DNA of 64,000 nucleotides from a virus. Under the pieces are notes generated by a model. The model was not told where the DNA came from, did not search any database, and saw only the letters and a program-made list of their open reading frames with translations. Positions 7,895 to 17,164 of this stretch are shown piece by piece. The first letter of the stretch is position 1; each line of letters opens with the position of its first letter. The stretch covers positions 62,001 to 126,000 of IMG/VR virus record IMGVR_UViG_3300043449_000492; one strand, 5' to 3'. Both the position numbers and the translations under genes were made by a program.

Positions 7895-9551
7895 CTATCA
7901 AAGCAATCCAAACTTACCTAACGAGCAGTATCGTCACTCATTCACACAACATGAGTTGGATGAGTATATCAAATGTGCAGAAGATCCTGTTTATTTTGCT
8001 CGCAAATATATTCGTATCATCAACGTCGACCGCGGCTTGATTCCTTTTGATATGTGGGACTTCCAAGAGAAGATGCTTTCTACATTTCATGAGAATCGTT
8101 TCTCTATTTGTAAACTTCCCCGACAGGTCGGCAAGTCAACAACAAGCGTTGCATACATTCTTCATCAGGTATTATTTAACGAAAACTTTGTATGTGCTAT
8201 TCTGGCTAACCGTGCACCAACTGCTAGAGAACTACTAGGTAAACTTAAGCTCGCATTCGAGTATCTACCGATGTTTCTTAAACAAGGCATCAAAGAATGG
8301 AACAAGGGTTCAATCTATCTTGCTAATGGTTCAAGAGTTCTTGCAGACTCTACATCAGGTTCATCAGTTCGTGGTTTCTCGTTCAACTTAATCTTTCTAG
8401 ACGAGTTTGCGTTCGTACCAAACAACATTGCCGAAGAGTTTTTCAATTCAACTTATCCTACCATTTCATCTGGTAAGACTTCTAAAGTTGTTATCGTCTC
8501 GACACCAAACGGCATGAACTTGTTCTATAAGATGTGGACAAAAGCAGTTGATAAGACGAGCGATTATAGGCCCATCGAGATTCATTGGTCTATGGTACCT
8601 GGAAGAGACTCGGCATGGGCAGAAGAAACGATCAGAAACACTTCGCAAAGACAGTTCGATCAGGAGTTTGGTTGCGAGTTCTTAGGATCATCCAATACAC
8701 TAATCAATGGTTCTAAGCTTGCTGCACTACATTGGAAAGAGCCTGTTCGTCGTATGGAATGTATGGACGTATTTGAGGAACCTATTCATAAGCATACATA
8801 CGTTCTCACAGTAGACGTTTCAGAAGGTCAAAGTCTTGACTATTCAGCATTCTCTGTGTTTGACGTTACGGAAATCCCATATCGACAGGTAGCTAAATAT
8901 AAAAACAACGAGATAAGTCCTATGCTTCTACCAGCAGTTGTTTATTCTGCGGCAAGAAAGTATAACGACGCTTTTGTTCTAGTGGAAATCAATTCTATCG
9001 GTTTGCAAGTCGCTGACATTCTACATCATGAATTAGCATATGAGAATCTTTTAAAGTTTCAGCAAAAAGGTAAACAAGGAACACAAGTATCTGGAGGCTT
9101 TGCTGCTGGTAAGAACAAGCTAGCCTTCGGTCTTAAAATCACGCCTCAGTCGAAGATGATTGGGTGTTCTAATCTTAAGACTCTAATTGAGAACGATAAG
9201 CTTATTCTCAATGACGAAGATACAATTACTGAGTTATTTTCTTTTGCTGCCGATAAAAAGTCATTTAGAGCAGAAGAAGGAGCTAACGACGATCTAGCAA
9301 TGACACTAGTTCACTTTGGTTGGCTCACCGCACAAAAATTATTTAAAGAAACCGTTTCTAACGATATTCGTTATGCATTGCAAAAAGAACAAGCATATCT
9401 ACAAGATGTTGACAATGTTCCTTTTGGATTTATAGACAACGGCCTGAATGATGACGTGGAACAAGATGCTGATGGTGATTTATGGACGAGAGATAGAGAA
9501 AAACACTATCCTTTTGATGACCTTGGATATGACTGGCTAGCCAGACTTTGA
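7875..9551 (+). CDS. 17: Large terminase subunit, T4 gp17 homologue
   Basis: This is the packaging motor ATPase and headful nuclease, 558 aa (T4 gp17 610 aa). The ATPase domain has Walker A RQVGKST at residues 83-89 and Walker B LIFLDE at 172-177, followed by the coupling-motif region STPNGMN near 212. The RNase-H-like nuclease domain begins near residue 310 with TVDVSEGQSLDYS, whose Asp314 is the expected first metal ligand; EINSIG and NDDLAMTL supply the later acidic positions. The gene is uninterrupted. Headful packaging is known for the family and is inferred here. Confidence 0.96.
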   Translation: MARLPHSYQSNPNLPNEQYRHSFTQHELDEYIKCAEDPVYFARKYIRIINVDRGLIPFDMWDFQEKMLSTFHENRFSICKLPRQVGKSTTSVAYILHQVLFNENFVCAILANRAPTARELLGKLKLAFEYLPMFLKQGIKEWNKGSIYLANGSRVLADSTSGSSVRGFSFNLIFLDEFAFVPNNIAEEFFNSTYPTISSGKTSKVVIVSTPNGMNLFYKMWTKAVDKTSDYRPIEIHWSMVPGRDSAWAEETIRNTSQRQFDQEFGCEFLGSSNTLINGSKLAALHWKEPVRRMECMDVFEEPIHKHTYVLTVDVSEGQSLDYSAFSVFDVTEIPYRQVAKYKNNEISPMLLPAVVYSAARKYNDAFVLVEINSIGLQVADILHHELAYENLLKFQQKGKQGTQVSGGFAAGKNKLAFGLKITPQSKMIGCSNLKTLIENDKLILNDEDTITELFSFAADKKSFRAEEGANDDLAMTLVHFGWLTAQKLFKETVSNDIRYALQKEQAYLQDVDNVPFGFIDNGLNDDVEQDADGDLWTRDREKHYPFDDLGYDWLARL

Positions 9552-9570
9552 GTTCTAAAAGTCGCAAAAC

Positions 9571-9578
9571 AATAAATA
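9571..9578 (+). promoter_or_regulatory. T4-type late promoter, AATAAATA
   Basis: AATAAATA is one mismatch from the T4 late consensus TATAAATA. It lies 20 nt past the gp17 stop and 46 nt before the sheath ATG, and a strong AAAGGAG ribosome-binding site follows the predicted leader. Distance and position fit a late promoter for the tail sheath gene. Confidence 0.6.
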
Positions 9579-9624
9579 AGGTGTAATGGAAGAAATCCCA
9601 TTTCAACCTACAAAGGAGTAAAAG

Positions 9625-11355
9625 ATGGCCTATCAATTATCCCCAGGAGTAAGATGGTCTGAAATCGATCTAACAACAATCATTCCATCAGTATCGACTA
9701 CTGAAGGGGCGTTTGTTGGTGATTTTGCATGGGGACCAATCAACGAAGTGTTTGCCGTAGGTAGTGAACTTGAGCTAGTTCGTTATTTTCATAGACCAAC
9801 AGCAGATACATTCAAGTCATGGTTCACAGCTGCTAACTACCTATCTTATGCCGAATCACTTAAGCTGGTTCGTGTCGCTAACACCAATGTTTCACGCAAT
9901 GCAACATCTGGCGCACAAGCAATTCTAATCACAAATGATGATGACTACACAACAAACTATGCTGATCTTTCTGCAGGTCTTAATTATGGTATGTTTGCTG
10001 CCAAGTATGCAGGAGCACTAGGCAATAGCATTAAAGTTTCGATGTTCGCCGATTCAAGTAACTTAGCTTCTTATGGAACATGGGAATATTATCTAGAGTT
10101 CGATGCTATTCCTGGAACATCAAACTGGGTTGGTTCACGTGGCGGTGCCAATGACGAAATGCATGTCATTGTTATCGACTCACTAGGTTCAATCACAGGC
10201 ATTGCAAATACTGTTCTAGAAAAGTTCTCATTCGTCTCTAAGGCATCTGATGCAAAGACAGACGACGGTTCTTCAAACTACTATCTCAATGTTCTAAATG
10301 ATCGTTCAGAATTTATTCGTGTTCTTAATCATGGTCTTAGCGGAAGCAATACAGATACATCTACATGGGGTTCTGTATCACCTGGTGTAAGCTTTACTCA
10401 AAATACAGCATCATATACATCAACGCTTTCTGGTGGTGTTCTATCACTTGCTACTGATGCAGATATTGCACTTGGTTACGATCTATTTAAAGATCCTGAA
10501 GAGTGGGATATTTCTTTAATCATGACTGGTGCTCATTCACAGACAGTTGCCGAACACGTTATTGAAAATGTTGCCGGCGGCACATCTGCTAATCCTGATA
10601 CTGGGCGTCGTGACTGCGTAGTCTTCGTATCACCTGATATGAGCGACGTTGTTGATAATGCAGGATCAGAAGCAAATGATATTGTCACTAAGAGAAATCT
10701 ATTCAACTCATCTTCTTACGTTGTCTTTGACTCAGGTTGGAAGAAGCAGTTTGACAAGTATAACAATGTCTATCGTTGGATTCCTCTCAATGCTGACATT
10801 GCAGGTCTTTGTGCCCGCACAGACTTTGAGCGTGATCCGTGGTTCTCACCAGCAGGTCTAAATCGTGGTCACATCAAGAATGTCGTCAAGCTTTCTTGGA
10901 ATCCAGGTAAAGATGATCGGGATACACTCTATAAGAACGGAATTAACCCAGTTGTTAACTTCCGTGGCGAAGGCGTAGTTCTATATGGCGATAAGACCAT
11001 GTTGACAAAGCCTTCAGCATTTGATCGTATCAATGTTCGTCGTCTATTCATTGTTCTCGAAAAGGCAATCTCTAAGGCTGCTAAGTATTCACTATTCGAG
11101 TTCAACGATGAATTTACAAGAGCCCAGTTCGTTGCTCTAGTTGAACCATATCTTCGTGACGTTAAGGGTCGTCGTGGTATCTACGACTTCCGTGTTGTTT
11201 GTGACGAAACAAACAATACACCTGAGGTCATTGATAGAAATGAGTTTGTCGGAGACATTTATATTAAGCCTGCTAGAAGCATCAACTTCATTCAGCTTAA
11301 CTTCGTCGCAGTTAGAACCGGCGTAGCGTTCTCAGAAGTAGTTGGACGTTTCTAA
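9625..11355 (+). CDS. 18: Tail sheath protein, T4 gp18 homologue
   Basis: This is the contractile sheath subunit, 576 aa (T4 gp18 659 aa). The N-terminus LSPGVRWSEIDLTTIIPSVS is the classic sheath start, followed by GAFVGDFAWGPINE. The C-terminal domain has the conserved NRGHIKNVVKLSW block, an INPVVNFRGEGVVLYGDKT segment and a C-terminal arm rich in strands. The central variable region (about residues 120-330) is shorter than in T4. The start is set by AAAGGAG at 9613-9619. It is followed by a hairpin and a separate late promoter for the tube gene. Confidence 0.95.
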   Translation: MAYQLSPGVRWSEIDLTTIIPSVSTTEGAFVGDFAWGPINEVFAVGSELELVRYFHRPTADTFKSWFTAANYLSYAESLKLVRVANTNVSRNATSGAQAILITNDDDYTTNYADLSAGLNYGMFAAKYAGALGNSIKVSMFADSSNLASYGTWEYYLEFDAIPGTSNWVGSRGGANDEMHVIVIDSLGSITGIANTVLEKFSFVSKASDAKTDDGSSNYYLNVLNDRSEFIRVLNHGLSGSNTDTSTWGSVSPGVSFTQNTASYTSTLSGGVLSLATDADIALGYDLFKDPEEWDISLIMTGAHSQTVAEHVIENVAGGTSANPDTGRRDCVVFVSPDMSDVVDNAGSEANDIVTKRNLFNSSSYVVFDSGWKKQFDKYNNVYRWIPLNADIAGLCARTDFERDPWFSPAGLNRGHIKNVVKLSWNPGKDDRDTLYKNGINPVVNFRGEGVVLYGDKTMLTKPSAFDRINVRRLFIVLEKAISKAAKYSLFEFNDEFTRAQFVALVEPYLRDVKGRRGIYDFRVVCDETNNTPEVIDRNEFVGDIYIKPARSINFIQLNFVAVRTGVAFSEVVGRF

Positions 11356-11366
11356 TCTAATCAGTG

Positions 11367-11395
11367 TGTGGAGGGAAAATCTTGATCCCTCCACA
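11367..11395 (+). terminator. Hairpin after the sheath gene
   Basis: There is a perfect 10-bp stem, TGTGGAGGGA at 11367-11376 and TCCCTCCACA at 11386-11395, with a 9-nt loop. It is followed by TTATAAATAG rather than a clean T-run, so it may act as a weak terminator or a 3' mRNA stabiliser between sheath and tube genes. Confidence 0.6.
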
Positions 11396-11396
11396 T

Positions 11397-11404
11397 TATA
11401 AATA
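11397..11404 (+). promoter_or_regulatory. T4-type late promoter, TATAAATA
   Basis: This is a perfect TATAAATA octamer, 25 nt before the tail tube ATG and directly after the sheath hairpin. A TATAGGAG ribosome-binding stretch lies downstream. It is one of the best matches to the T4 late consensus in the window. Confidence 0.75.
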
Positions 11405-11428
11405 GTTCCATATAGGAGAAAACTTAAA

Positions 11429-12028
11429 ATGGCTTTTAATGTTCAAGATTTTAGAGCAAGCTTAGTAAGAGATGGAGCTAGAGCAAGCCTTTTCGATGTT
11501 CAGTTGACATTTCCTCTAGCAGTGGGTACAGGCGGATCAGCACCTGGTTCTTTCGGTACCGCTCAACAACAGGTTACTTTCAGAGCAAAGTCTACCTCAC
11601 TACCAGGTGATAGTGTTTCATCAATCGGAGTTAACTACTTTGGTCGTGAAATTAAAGTTGCTGGAACAAGATCATTCACAGATTGGTCTATTACAGTAAT
11701 TCAAGACGAAGACTTTACGCTACGCAATGCTTTTGAAAGATGGATGAGCGGTATCAACTCACACGTTGGTAACCTTCGTCTTCCTTCAATGCTTTCTGGT
11801 AGCGGCGGATATCAGCAGGATGCATTTGTAACCCAGTATGGTAAGACAGGTGATATCCTTAAGGTATATAAGCTTGTTGGTTGTTTCCCAACCGATGTGT
11901 CAGCTATCGACGTTGATTGGGGTGCAGATAATATTGAAGAATTTGCAGTAACATTCGCCTACCAGTGGTGGGAAGCAAGAGCTACTACAGATTCTACATC
12001 TTCTGCAAGCTCAATTCAGAACTTCTAA
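11429..12028 (+). CDS. 19: Tail tube protein, T4 gp19 homologue
   Basis: This tube subunit has 199 aa (T4 gp19 163 aa). It has the tube-fold signature VTFRAKSTSLPGDSVSSIGV, then VNYFGREIKVAGTRSFTDWS and the loop IQDEDFTLRNAFERWM, all positioned as in gp19. The C-terminus GADNIEEFAVTFAYQWWE is the conserved last strand, followed by a short Ser-rich tail. It has its own late promoter and a following hairpin, in keeping with the very high expression a tube protein needs. Confidence 0.93.
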   Translation: MAFNVQDFRASLVRDGARASLFDVQLTFPLAVGTGGSAPGSFGTAQQQVTFRAKSTSLPGDSVSSIGVNYFGREIKVAGTRSFTDWSITVIQDEDFTLRNAFERWMSGINSHVGNLRLPSMLSGSGGYQQDAFVTQYGKTGDILKVYKLVGCFPTDVSAIDVDWGADNIEEFAVTFAYQWWEARATTDSTSSASSIQNF

Positions 12029-12038
12029 ATAATGTTAT

Positions 12039-12067
12039 AATCCACGGGATGCATAGTCCCGTGGATT
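12039..12067 (+). terminator. Hairpin after the tail tube gene
   Basis: A perfect 11-bp stem (AATCCACGGGA at 12039-12049, TCCCGTGGATT at 12057-12067) has a 7-nt loop. Only a short TTCTC follows, so termination may be partial. It lies 20 nt before the GTG of the portal gene and would fold just upstream of its ribosome-binding site. Confidence 0.65.
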
Positions 12068-12086
12068 CTCATAAAGGGAAAATATA

Positions 12087-13976
12087 GTGAAGTTATTTGG
12101 CTTTCAGATCGGTCGTGACGATACTCTAAATCGTGACGCTAACCAACAACCACAGAACAAAACATTCACGCTACCTCAAAACGAGGACGGCGCTGTTACT
12201 ATTGCTGGTGCTGGTTATTACGGAACATATGTTGATCTTGACGGAACCTTTCGTAATGAAACACAGCTTATTACAAAGTATCGTGAACTTGCTATTCAGC
12301 CAGAAATGGAATCAGCAATCGATGAGATTGTTAACGAAGCAATTGTTCATGAAGACTCAGGTCATTCAGTAGAAATCAATTTAGACGAAGTTAAGCTTCC
12401 TGCAAACGCCAAGAAGCGTATCGAGCAAGAGTTTGAACTAGTCCTCAAGTTACTTAACTTTGGTAACATGGGTCATGAGATTTTCCGTCGTTGGTATATC
12501 GACGGTAGACTTTTCTATCACTTAGTCATTGATGAAACAGCTCCTCAGTATGGAGTTCAAGAACTAAGATACATCGATCCTAGACGCATTCGTAAGATTC
12601 GTGAAATCAAGAAAATGCGTGATCCCCAAACTGGCATTGAGATTATCCAAAAACAGCTAGAATACTATCTCTATAATGAAAGAGGTATGATGGGTGCAGG
12701 ATCTAATATGGGTGCAAAGATTGCAGTTGATTCTGTTGTCAATATCAATTCTGGCATCATGGATCCTAAGCAGACAATTGTTCTTTCTTATCTTCACAAA
12801 GCAATTAAGCCATTCAACAATCTAAGAATGGTGGAAGACGCTACGGTAATCTATCGCCTTTCTAGAGCACCTGAGCGTCGAGTTTTTTATATCGACGTTG
12901 GCAACATGCCTACAGTTAAGGCAGAGCAGTATGTTCGTGATATCATGGTCAAGTATCGTAATAAGCTAGTTTACGATTCTAATACTGGTGAACTAAAAGA
13001 TGATCGTAAGCATCTATCAATGCTTGAAGACTTTTGGCTTCCTCGTCGTGAAGGCTCTAAAGGTACAGAGATTAGCACACTAGAAGGTGCTAGAAACCTT
13101 GGTGAGCTAGAAGACGTTAAGTATTTCCAAACCAAGCTATACAAGGCGCTTGGTGTTCCTGTTTCTCGTCTAGAACAGAATCAAGGTTTTTCTCTTGGTC
13201 GAACTACCGAAATCACAAGAGACGAAATCAAGTTTAATAAATTCGTTGTTCGTCTTCGTGGCAAGTTTTCCACACTCTTTGATGAAATCCTTCGTGTTCA
13301 GTTAGTTCTTAAGAACGTCTGTACAGAAGCCGAATGGAAAGAGATTAAGGAAGACATTTGGTATGATTACAAGAAAGACAATAACTTTGACGAACTTAAG
13401 GATGCCGAGCTTCTTAATGCTCGTCTCGATACACTAATCAAGGTTGATCCTTTCGTTGGTAAGTATTATTCTGCAATGTGGGTTCGTAAAAATATTCTTC
13501 AGCAGACAGACGATGATATTGAAGAAATCAATACACAGATGCAGGAAGAGAATGCTATTCTTGCTCAACAGCAGCAACAAGCTATGGTCGACCAACAGGC
13601 TCAGCAACAGCAAGATCAACAGAATCAGATTGACTTTAATGCACAACAACAGATTGCTCAAGCACATGTTAGCAATGAAGTAGAAAAGATTACAGGCAAT
13701 GATGAAAAGGATAATCAATCTCGTCAGCATGAAAAAGAAATGACTGACAAGAAAATTGAAATTGAAAAGTTAAAGACTAAGACCGATCTTGCTAAGGCTA
13801 AGATTGCAGCTAAAGATGTTAATAAGAAGCCTGAAGCTAAAAAGAAAAAGAAGACCGTTTCCGAAGAAGCAAGAGAGTTAAGATTGTCATATATTGGAAA
13901 TGGTAAATACATTAATGAAAGTGGTGTCATAACCCACATTAATGAAAATGGTATACTAACTCCGTCTAAGGGATAA
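12087..13976 (+). CDS. 20: Portal protein, T4 gp20 homologue
   Basis: This dodecameric portal subunit has 629 aa (T4 gp20 524 aa). The start is GTG, preceded by AAAGGGAA. Recognisable portal features are the NETQLITKYRELAIQPEMES segment, IVNEAIV, YIDPRRIRKIREIK, the SGIMDPKQTIVLSYLHKAIK region and RAPERRVFYIDVGNMP followed by AEQYVRDIM. The C-terminal about 120 residues are an extension rich in Gln and then Lys/Glu, predicted to be coiled coil, longer than in T4. The next gene begins 1 nt after the stop. Confidence 0.95.
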   Translation: MKLFGFQIGRDDTLNRDANQQPQNKTFTLPQNEDGAVTIAGAGYYGTYVDLDGTFRNETQLITKYRELAIQPEMESAIDEIVNEAIVHEDSGHSVEINLDEVKLPANAKKRIEQEFELVLKLLNFGNMGHEIFRRWYIDGRLFYHLVIDETAPQYGVQELRYIDPRRIRKIREIKKMRDPQTGIEIIQKQLEYYLYNERGMMGAGSNMGAKIAVDSVVNINSGIMDPKQTIVLSYLHKAIKPFNNLRMVEDATVIYRLSRAPERRVFYIDVGNMPTVKAEQYVRDIMVKYRNKLVYDSNTGELKDDRKHLSMLEDFWLPRREGSKGTEISTLEGARNLGELEDVKYFQTKLYKALGVPVSRLEQNQGFSLGRTTEITRDEIKFNKFVVRLRGKFSTLFDEILRVQLVLKNVCTEAEWKEIKEDIWYDYKKDNNFDELKDAELLNARLDTLIKVDPFVGKYYSAMWVRKNILQQTDDDIEEINTQMQEENAILAQQQQQAMVDQQAQQQQDQQNQIDFNAQQQIAQAHVSNEVEKITGNDEKDNQSRQHEKEMTDKKIEIEKLKTKTDLAKAKIAAKDVNKKPEAKKKKKTVSEEARELRLSYIGNGKYINESGVITHINENGILTPSKG

Positions 13977-13977
13977 G

Positions 13978-15936
13978 ATGAAAAGTTTTAAAGTCTTCAT
14001 TAACGAAACTAATGCCGGAGTAACTGGCGTTGATGGTGTTAGAGGACTAGGATTTACATCTGGCAATCCGTCTGTAGTTAATTACGTTGATAAGTATGTC
14101 AATACTAACACAATGTCTTATAACGACGAAAACGGAAACAAGTTAGCACTAATTAAAAAGATGCATCATAATCTTCATAATAATAAGTTAGGATATAAAG
14201 CTTTTGATCCTACTAAGATTGGTGCATCAAAAAACTTTGGTAATATTGAAGAAGCTAAACTTAATGAACTTGGCGGCGACTATGATCGTTCTGCACAGGG
14301 CGTTGATGTTATTGGAGACTTAACTGGAGCATCAAGAAAAGTTGCTAAGGTTAATGAAGTTAAAAAGATTGTTCCTAAAGCAAAGAAAGCAGCTGCAGCA
14401 GGTATGGTTCTTGCAAACGTAGCTACTCTTGGAAATGTTGCTGGTGGAGCTGCAGAGGGTAAGGGTCATCCAGTTAAAGACATTGCACAAGCTGTCTCTG
14501 GACTACCTGGTAAATCGGGATGGGCTGCAATGTCAGGCAACTATACTCTTAAGGGTGTAGAAGGTATTAGAGATTACGTTAAAGGAAAGCTAATGAAAGA
14601 AGATAAAGATCCTTGTTGGAAGGGCTACGAAATGGTCGGCATGAAGACCAAGAAGGGACGTAAGGTTCCTAACTGCGTACCTACAGAAGAACAAAAGAAT
14701 CTAGTACCTGCTAATAGCACCGAACGAGGGATCTATGAAGTGAAGTCTTCTCGTAATCCTGCAAAAGCATATGGAATTAGAAAATCTGCAAATGCATCTT
14801 CAGAAGATGCCATTAGTAAGTCGCATCCAAACTGGACAGGACTTAATATGACTTCTGCAAAAGCAGCAGAAGAAAAAGCTAGAAGAATTGCTGCTGATAA
14901 GGCATCTGCGGAGCGTCGTGCTAAAGAAGGTACAGTTGAAGAAGCAACATATAAGGGAAAGACAGTTACTCTTAACAAGCCAATGAAGGGTGATGTTAAG
15001 AAGTCAAAAGTATTCGTTGATCCTGATGGCGATGGTAAGGCACAGAAGGTAAACTTTGGTGACAAGAGTTTATCAATCAAAAAGAATCAACCAGGTCGTA
15101 AGAAGTCATATTGCTCTCGCTCAGGCGGTATCAAAGGAACTAACGACAAGACAAGTGCTAACTATTGGTCACGCAGAGCTTGGGACTGTGAAGAAGAAAC
15201 ACAGATTGATGAAATCTCAGCAGAGCTAGTCGGCAAGGTTTCTAATGCTCGCTGGAGACAGGGTAAAGCACCATCTAAGACTCTATCCCGTGCAATCAAT
15301 AAGAAGTTTATTGAATCTGGTAAGAAGAAGGAAGATGATACTCCTTTTGAAGGTTCACATAAGAGAAGCCATGAAAAGTCTTCTACACACGTTCGCAGGC
15401 TTGCAGTTAAGGCAATGAAAGCTCATATGAAAGAAATGGATACTTCAAGTTTTCCTACATCAAGAAACATTGATGATAGAAGACCTAGATTAGATTCTTT
15501 GAAAGGCGTGGCAAATGCAACATCTGATGCAATTTCCGGTGTTATAAATGGAAAATCCATGCAACAATCTATCAATGATGTTAAATCACATATAGATCGT
15601 CAAGATAAAAATGATTCCAGTGCTTTGGATAAAGATTCAGGAAATAAACGAAAAGTATCCAATGATGAGCTTACACAAAAAACATCAGATATGCTCAAAC
15701 CAAAAATGAATAGTATATCATCAGCACCAAAATATACATCTAGTCTGTCATCAAAACCAGTAAAAGAGGAAACAACAATGGACACCAAAGAACTTGTCAA
15801 TGAAGCTCTTGATAATATCCTTGAAGATAATCTAGTCGGTATGAAGGAAAACCTTCAGGCTGCTCTTCAGGAGAAGATGATGGAGAAGCTTGAAGAACGC
15901 AAGAAGAATATTGCCGCAGATTATTTTGCACAGTAA
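13978..15936 (+). CDS. Expanded prohead core protein with gp67-like C-terminus
   Basis: This 652-aa basic protein sits in the slot of the T4 prohead core genes. The centre has a CWKGYEMVGMKTKKGRKVPN motif (residues about 213-232) and a second cysteine motif, YCSRSGGIKG...W...RRAWDCEE (about residues 379-404). Both are common in core or head proteins of environmental T4-like phages. The last 53 residues (MDTKELVNEALDNILEDN onward) resemble T4 gp67, an 80-aa helical core protein cleaved by gp21. The middle is low-complexity Lys/Ala/Ser. It is probably packed in the prohead and cut by the gp21 protease. An internal start may also make the gp67-like part alone. Confidence 0.7.
   Translation: MKSFKVFINETNAGVTGVDGVRGLGFTSGNPSVVNYVDKYVNTNTMSYNDENGNKLALIKKMHHNLHNNKLGYKAFDPTKIGASKNFGNIEEAKLNELGGDYDRSAQGVDVIGDLTGASRKVAKVNEVKKIVPKAKKAAAAGMVLANVATLGNVAGGAAEGKGHPVKDIAQAVSGLPGKSGWAAMSGNYTLKGVEGIRDYVKGKLMKEDKDPCWKGYEMVGMKTKKGRKVPNCVPTEEQKNLVPANSTERGIYEVKSSRNPAKAYGIRKSANASSEDAISKSHPNWTGLNMTSAKAAEEKARRIAADKASAERRAKEGTVEEATYKGKTVTLNKPMKGDVKKSKVFVDPDGDGKAQKVNFGDKSLSIKKNQPGRKKSYCSRSGGIKGTNDKTSANYWSRRAWDCEEETQIDEISAELVGKVSNARWRQGKAPSKTLSRAINKKFIESGKKKEDDTPFEGSHKRSHEKSSTHVRRLAVKAMKAHMKEMDTSSFPTSRNIDDRRPRLDSLKGVANATSDAISGVINGKSMQQSINDVKSHIDRQDKNDSSALDKDSGNKRKVSNDELTQKTSDMLKPKMNSISSAPKYTSSLSSKPVKEETTMDTKELVNEALDNILEDNLVGMKENLQAALQEKMMEKLEERKKNIAADYFAQ
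15778..15936 (+). CDS. 67: Possible internal in-frame start giving a short gp67-like prohead core protein
   Basis: Within the 652-aa gene an ATG at 15778 is preceded by AAAAGAGGAAACAACA, with GAGG about 8 nt from the ATG, a better ribosome-binding site than most in this window. Translation from here gives 52 aa, a single charged amphipathic region ending NIAADYFAQ, close in size and character to T4 gp67 (80 aa), which ends with a similar IAxxF motif. It is in the same frame and shares the stop of the long gene. Internal initiation is inferred from the site alone. Confidence 0.45.
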   Translation: MDTKELVNEALDNILEDNLVGMKENLQAALQEKMMEKLEERKKNIAADYFAQ

Positions 15937-15946
15937 GGGATAGATT

Positions 15947-17161
15947 ATGAAGACCATCAAGCAAATCAGAGAAGAATATGATAGTAAATTTCTCAATCAG
16001 GTTTTTCCTGAAGAGATTATGCTTGAGGGTGCTGACAAAGGTGATACACCATTTTCTAATAGAGTACCTTCTTCTAAAGAAATGCCTATCATGCTTATCT
16101 TTAAGAGGGTACAGTTTCGTAACTATCCTAACAAACTAACTGTAGCTCTTTACTACTCAAAGGCACTAGACAAATATCTTACGATTCCTTTTGGCCCCAA
16201 GGGCAATGTCAATCTAAGTGAAGCAGTTCTACTTGAACCTGAAATGCTTGATGAAGATTGGAAAGAAGTTAATCGTAAAGATAATACATCAGGCATGTCA
16301 CAAAAGGCTGTCAATGCTTATCGTCGGGAGCATCCTGGATCTAAGTTACAAACTGCTGTAACTGAAAAGAATCCTTCAGGTAAGAGAGCATCCAGAAGAA
16401 AGTCATTCTGTTCACGCATGGGTGGAATGAAAAAGAGACTAACATCTGCAAAGACTGCAAATGATCCTGATTCACGCATTAATAAGGCGCTTCGTCGTTG
16501 GAGATGTGAGGAATCGTTTAGAGCAAAGCTAGAAGAAAAACGTCAAGAGAGACTTGACGAGATTGCTCCTTTGATTGCTGCAGCAGGCGAAGCATTACTA
16601 GGATTAGGAGCAAGAGCTGCAGCATCTGGAGCTGTTAGATCAGCAGCAGGTGCAGTTGCTCGTGGTGCAACTAGACTAGCTGGCTCGGCAATTCGTAAGG
16701 GAGCTAGAGTTGGCAAGTGGGCACTTAAGAAAGCACTTGCACCTGGAAAACCAGAAGCAAAAGCTAAGCCTGAAGATCAACCATCAGGATCAGGACCTAT
16801 AGAAAAGCCAAGACCTGAAGCAAAGGTTCATTCGTTTAGTGCATCTTCACTTGCACACAATAGAGCAGGTGACACAACCAAGTCAATTGAAAGTCAAGCT
16901 GCAAAAAGATACGCAAAAGGTACACTTGCTGGACAAGTGCAAGAGAATAAAGTTTCCGATCTTCGTAAGTTAGTTAATGAAAATTCTACAATGAATTTAC
17001 AAATTAACGGAAGAACTGTTACACTAAATAGTAATATGGCAAAAAGAATAGTTGAAGTTTATGACTCGGTCAATGCCAAAAACAAGAAGGTAGTTGAATC
17101 AATGCTCAACGAAGACCTTGAGTCCTTCAAGAAATTACTAAACTTTTCAATAAAGGTATAA
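15947..17161 (+). CDS. 68: Prohead core protein, gp68-like with insertions
   Basis: This 404-aa protein lies at the position of T4 gp68 (141 aa). The first about 90 residues form a conserved globular segment (IMLIFKRVQFRNYPNKL and LYYSKALDKYLTIPFGPKG). A cysteine motif (SFCSRMGGMKKRLTSAKTAN...RRWRCEE, about residues 145-186) parallels one in the preceding gene. An Ala/Arg/Gly-rich basic stretch follows. The last 57 residues (VTLNSNMAKRIVEVYDSVN to the end) match the conserved C-terminus of gp68-type proteins. It is probably a prohead core component processed by gp21. The stop is 3 nt from the next start. Confidence 0.6.
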   Translation: MKTIKQIREEYDSKFLNQVFPEEIMLEGADKGDTPFSNRVPSSKEMPIMLIFKRVQFRNYPNKLTVALYYSKALDKYLTIPFGPKGNVNLSEAVLLEPEMLDEDWKEVNRKDNTSGMSQKAVNAYRREHPGSKLQTAVTEKNPSGKRASRRKSFCSRMGGMKKRLTSAKTANDPDSRINKALRRWRCEESFRAKLEEKRQERLDEIAPLIAAAGEALLGLGARAAASGAVRSAAGAVARGATRLAGSAIRKGARVGKWALKKALAPGKPEAKAKPEDQPSGSGPIEKPRPEAKVHSFSASSLAHNRAGDTTKSIESQAAKRYAKGTLAGQVQENKVSDLRKLVNENSTMNLQINGRTVTLNSNMAKRIVEVYDSVNAKNKKVVESMLNEDLESFKKLLNFSIKV

Positions 17162-17164
17162 TAG

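Noticed and set aside
17157-17162. TATAAT just before the gene at 17165
   Set aside because: No -35 element lies at 16-18 nt, and a start from here would fall inside the coding region.
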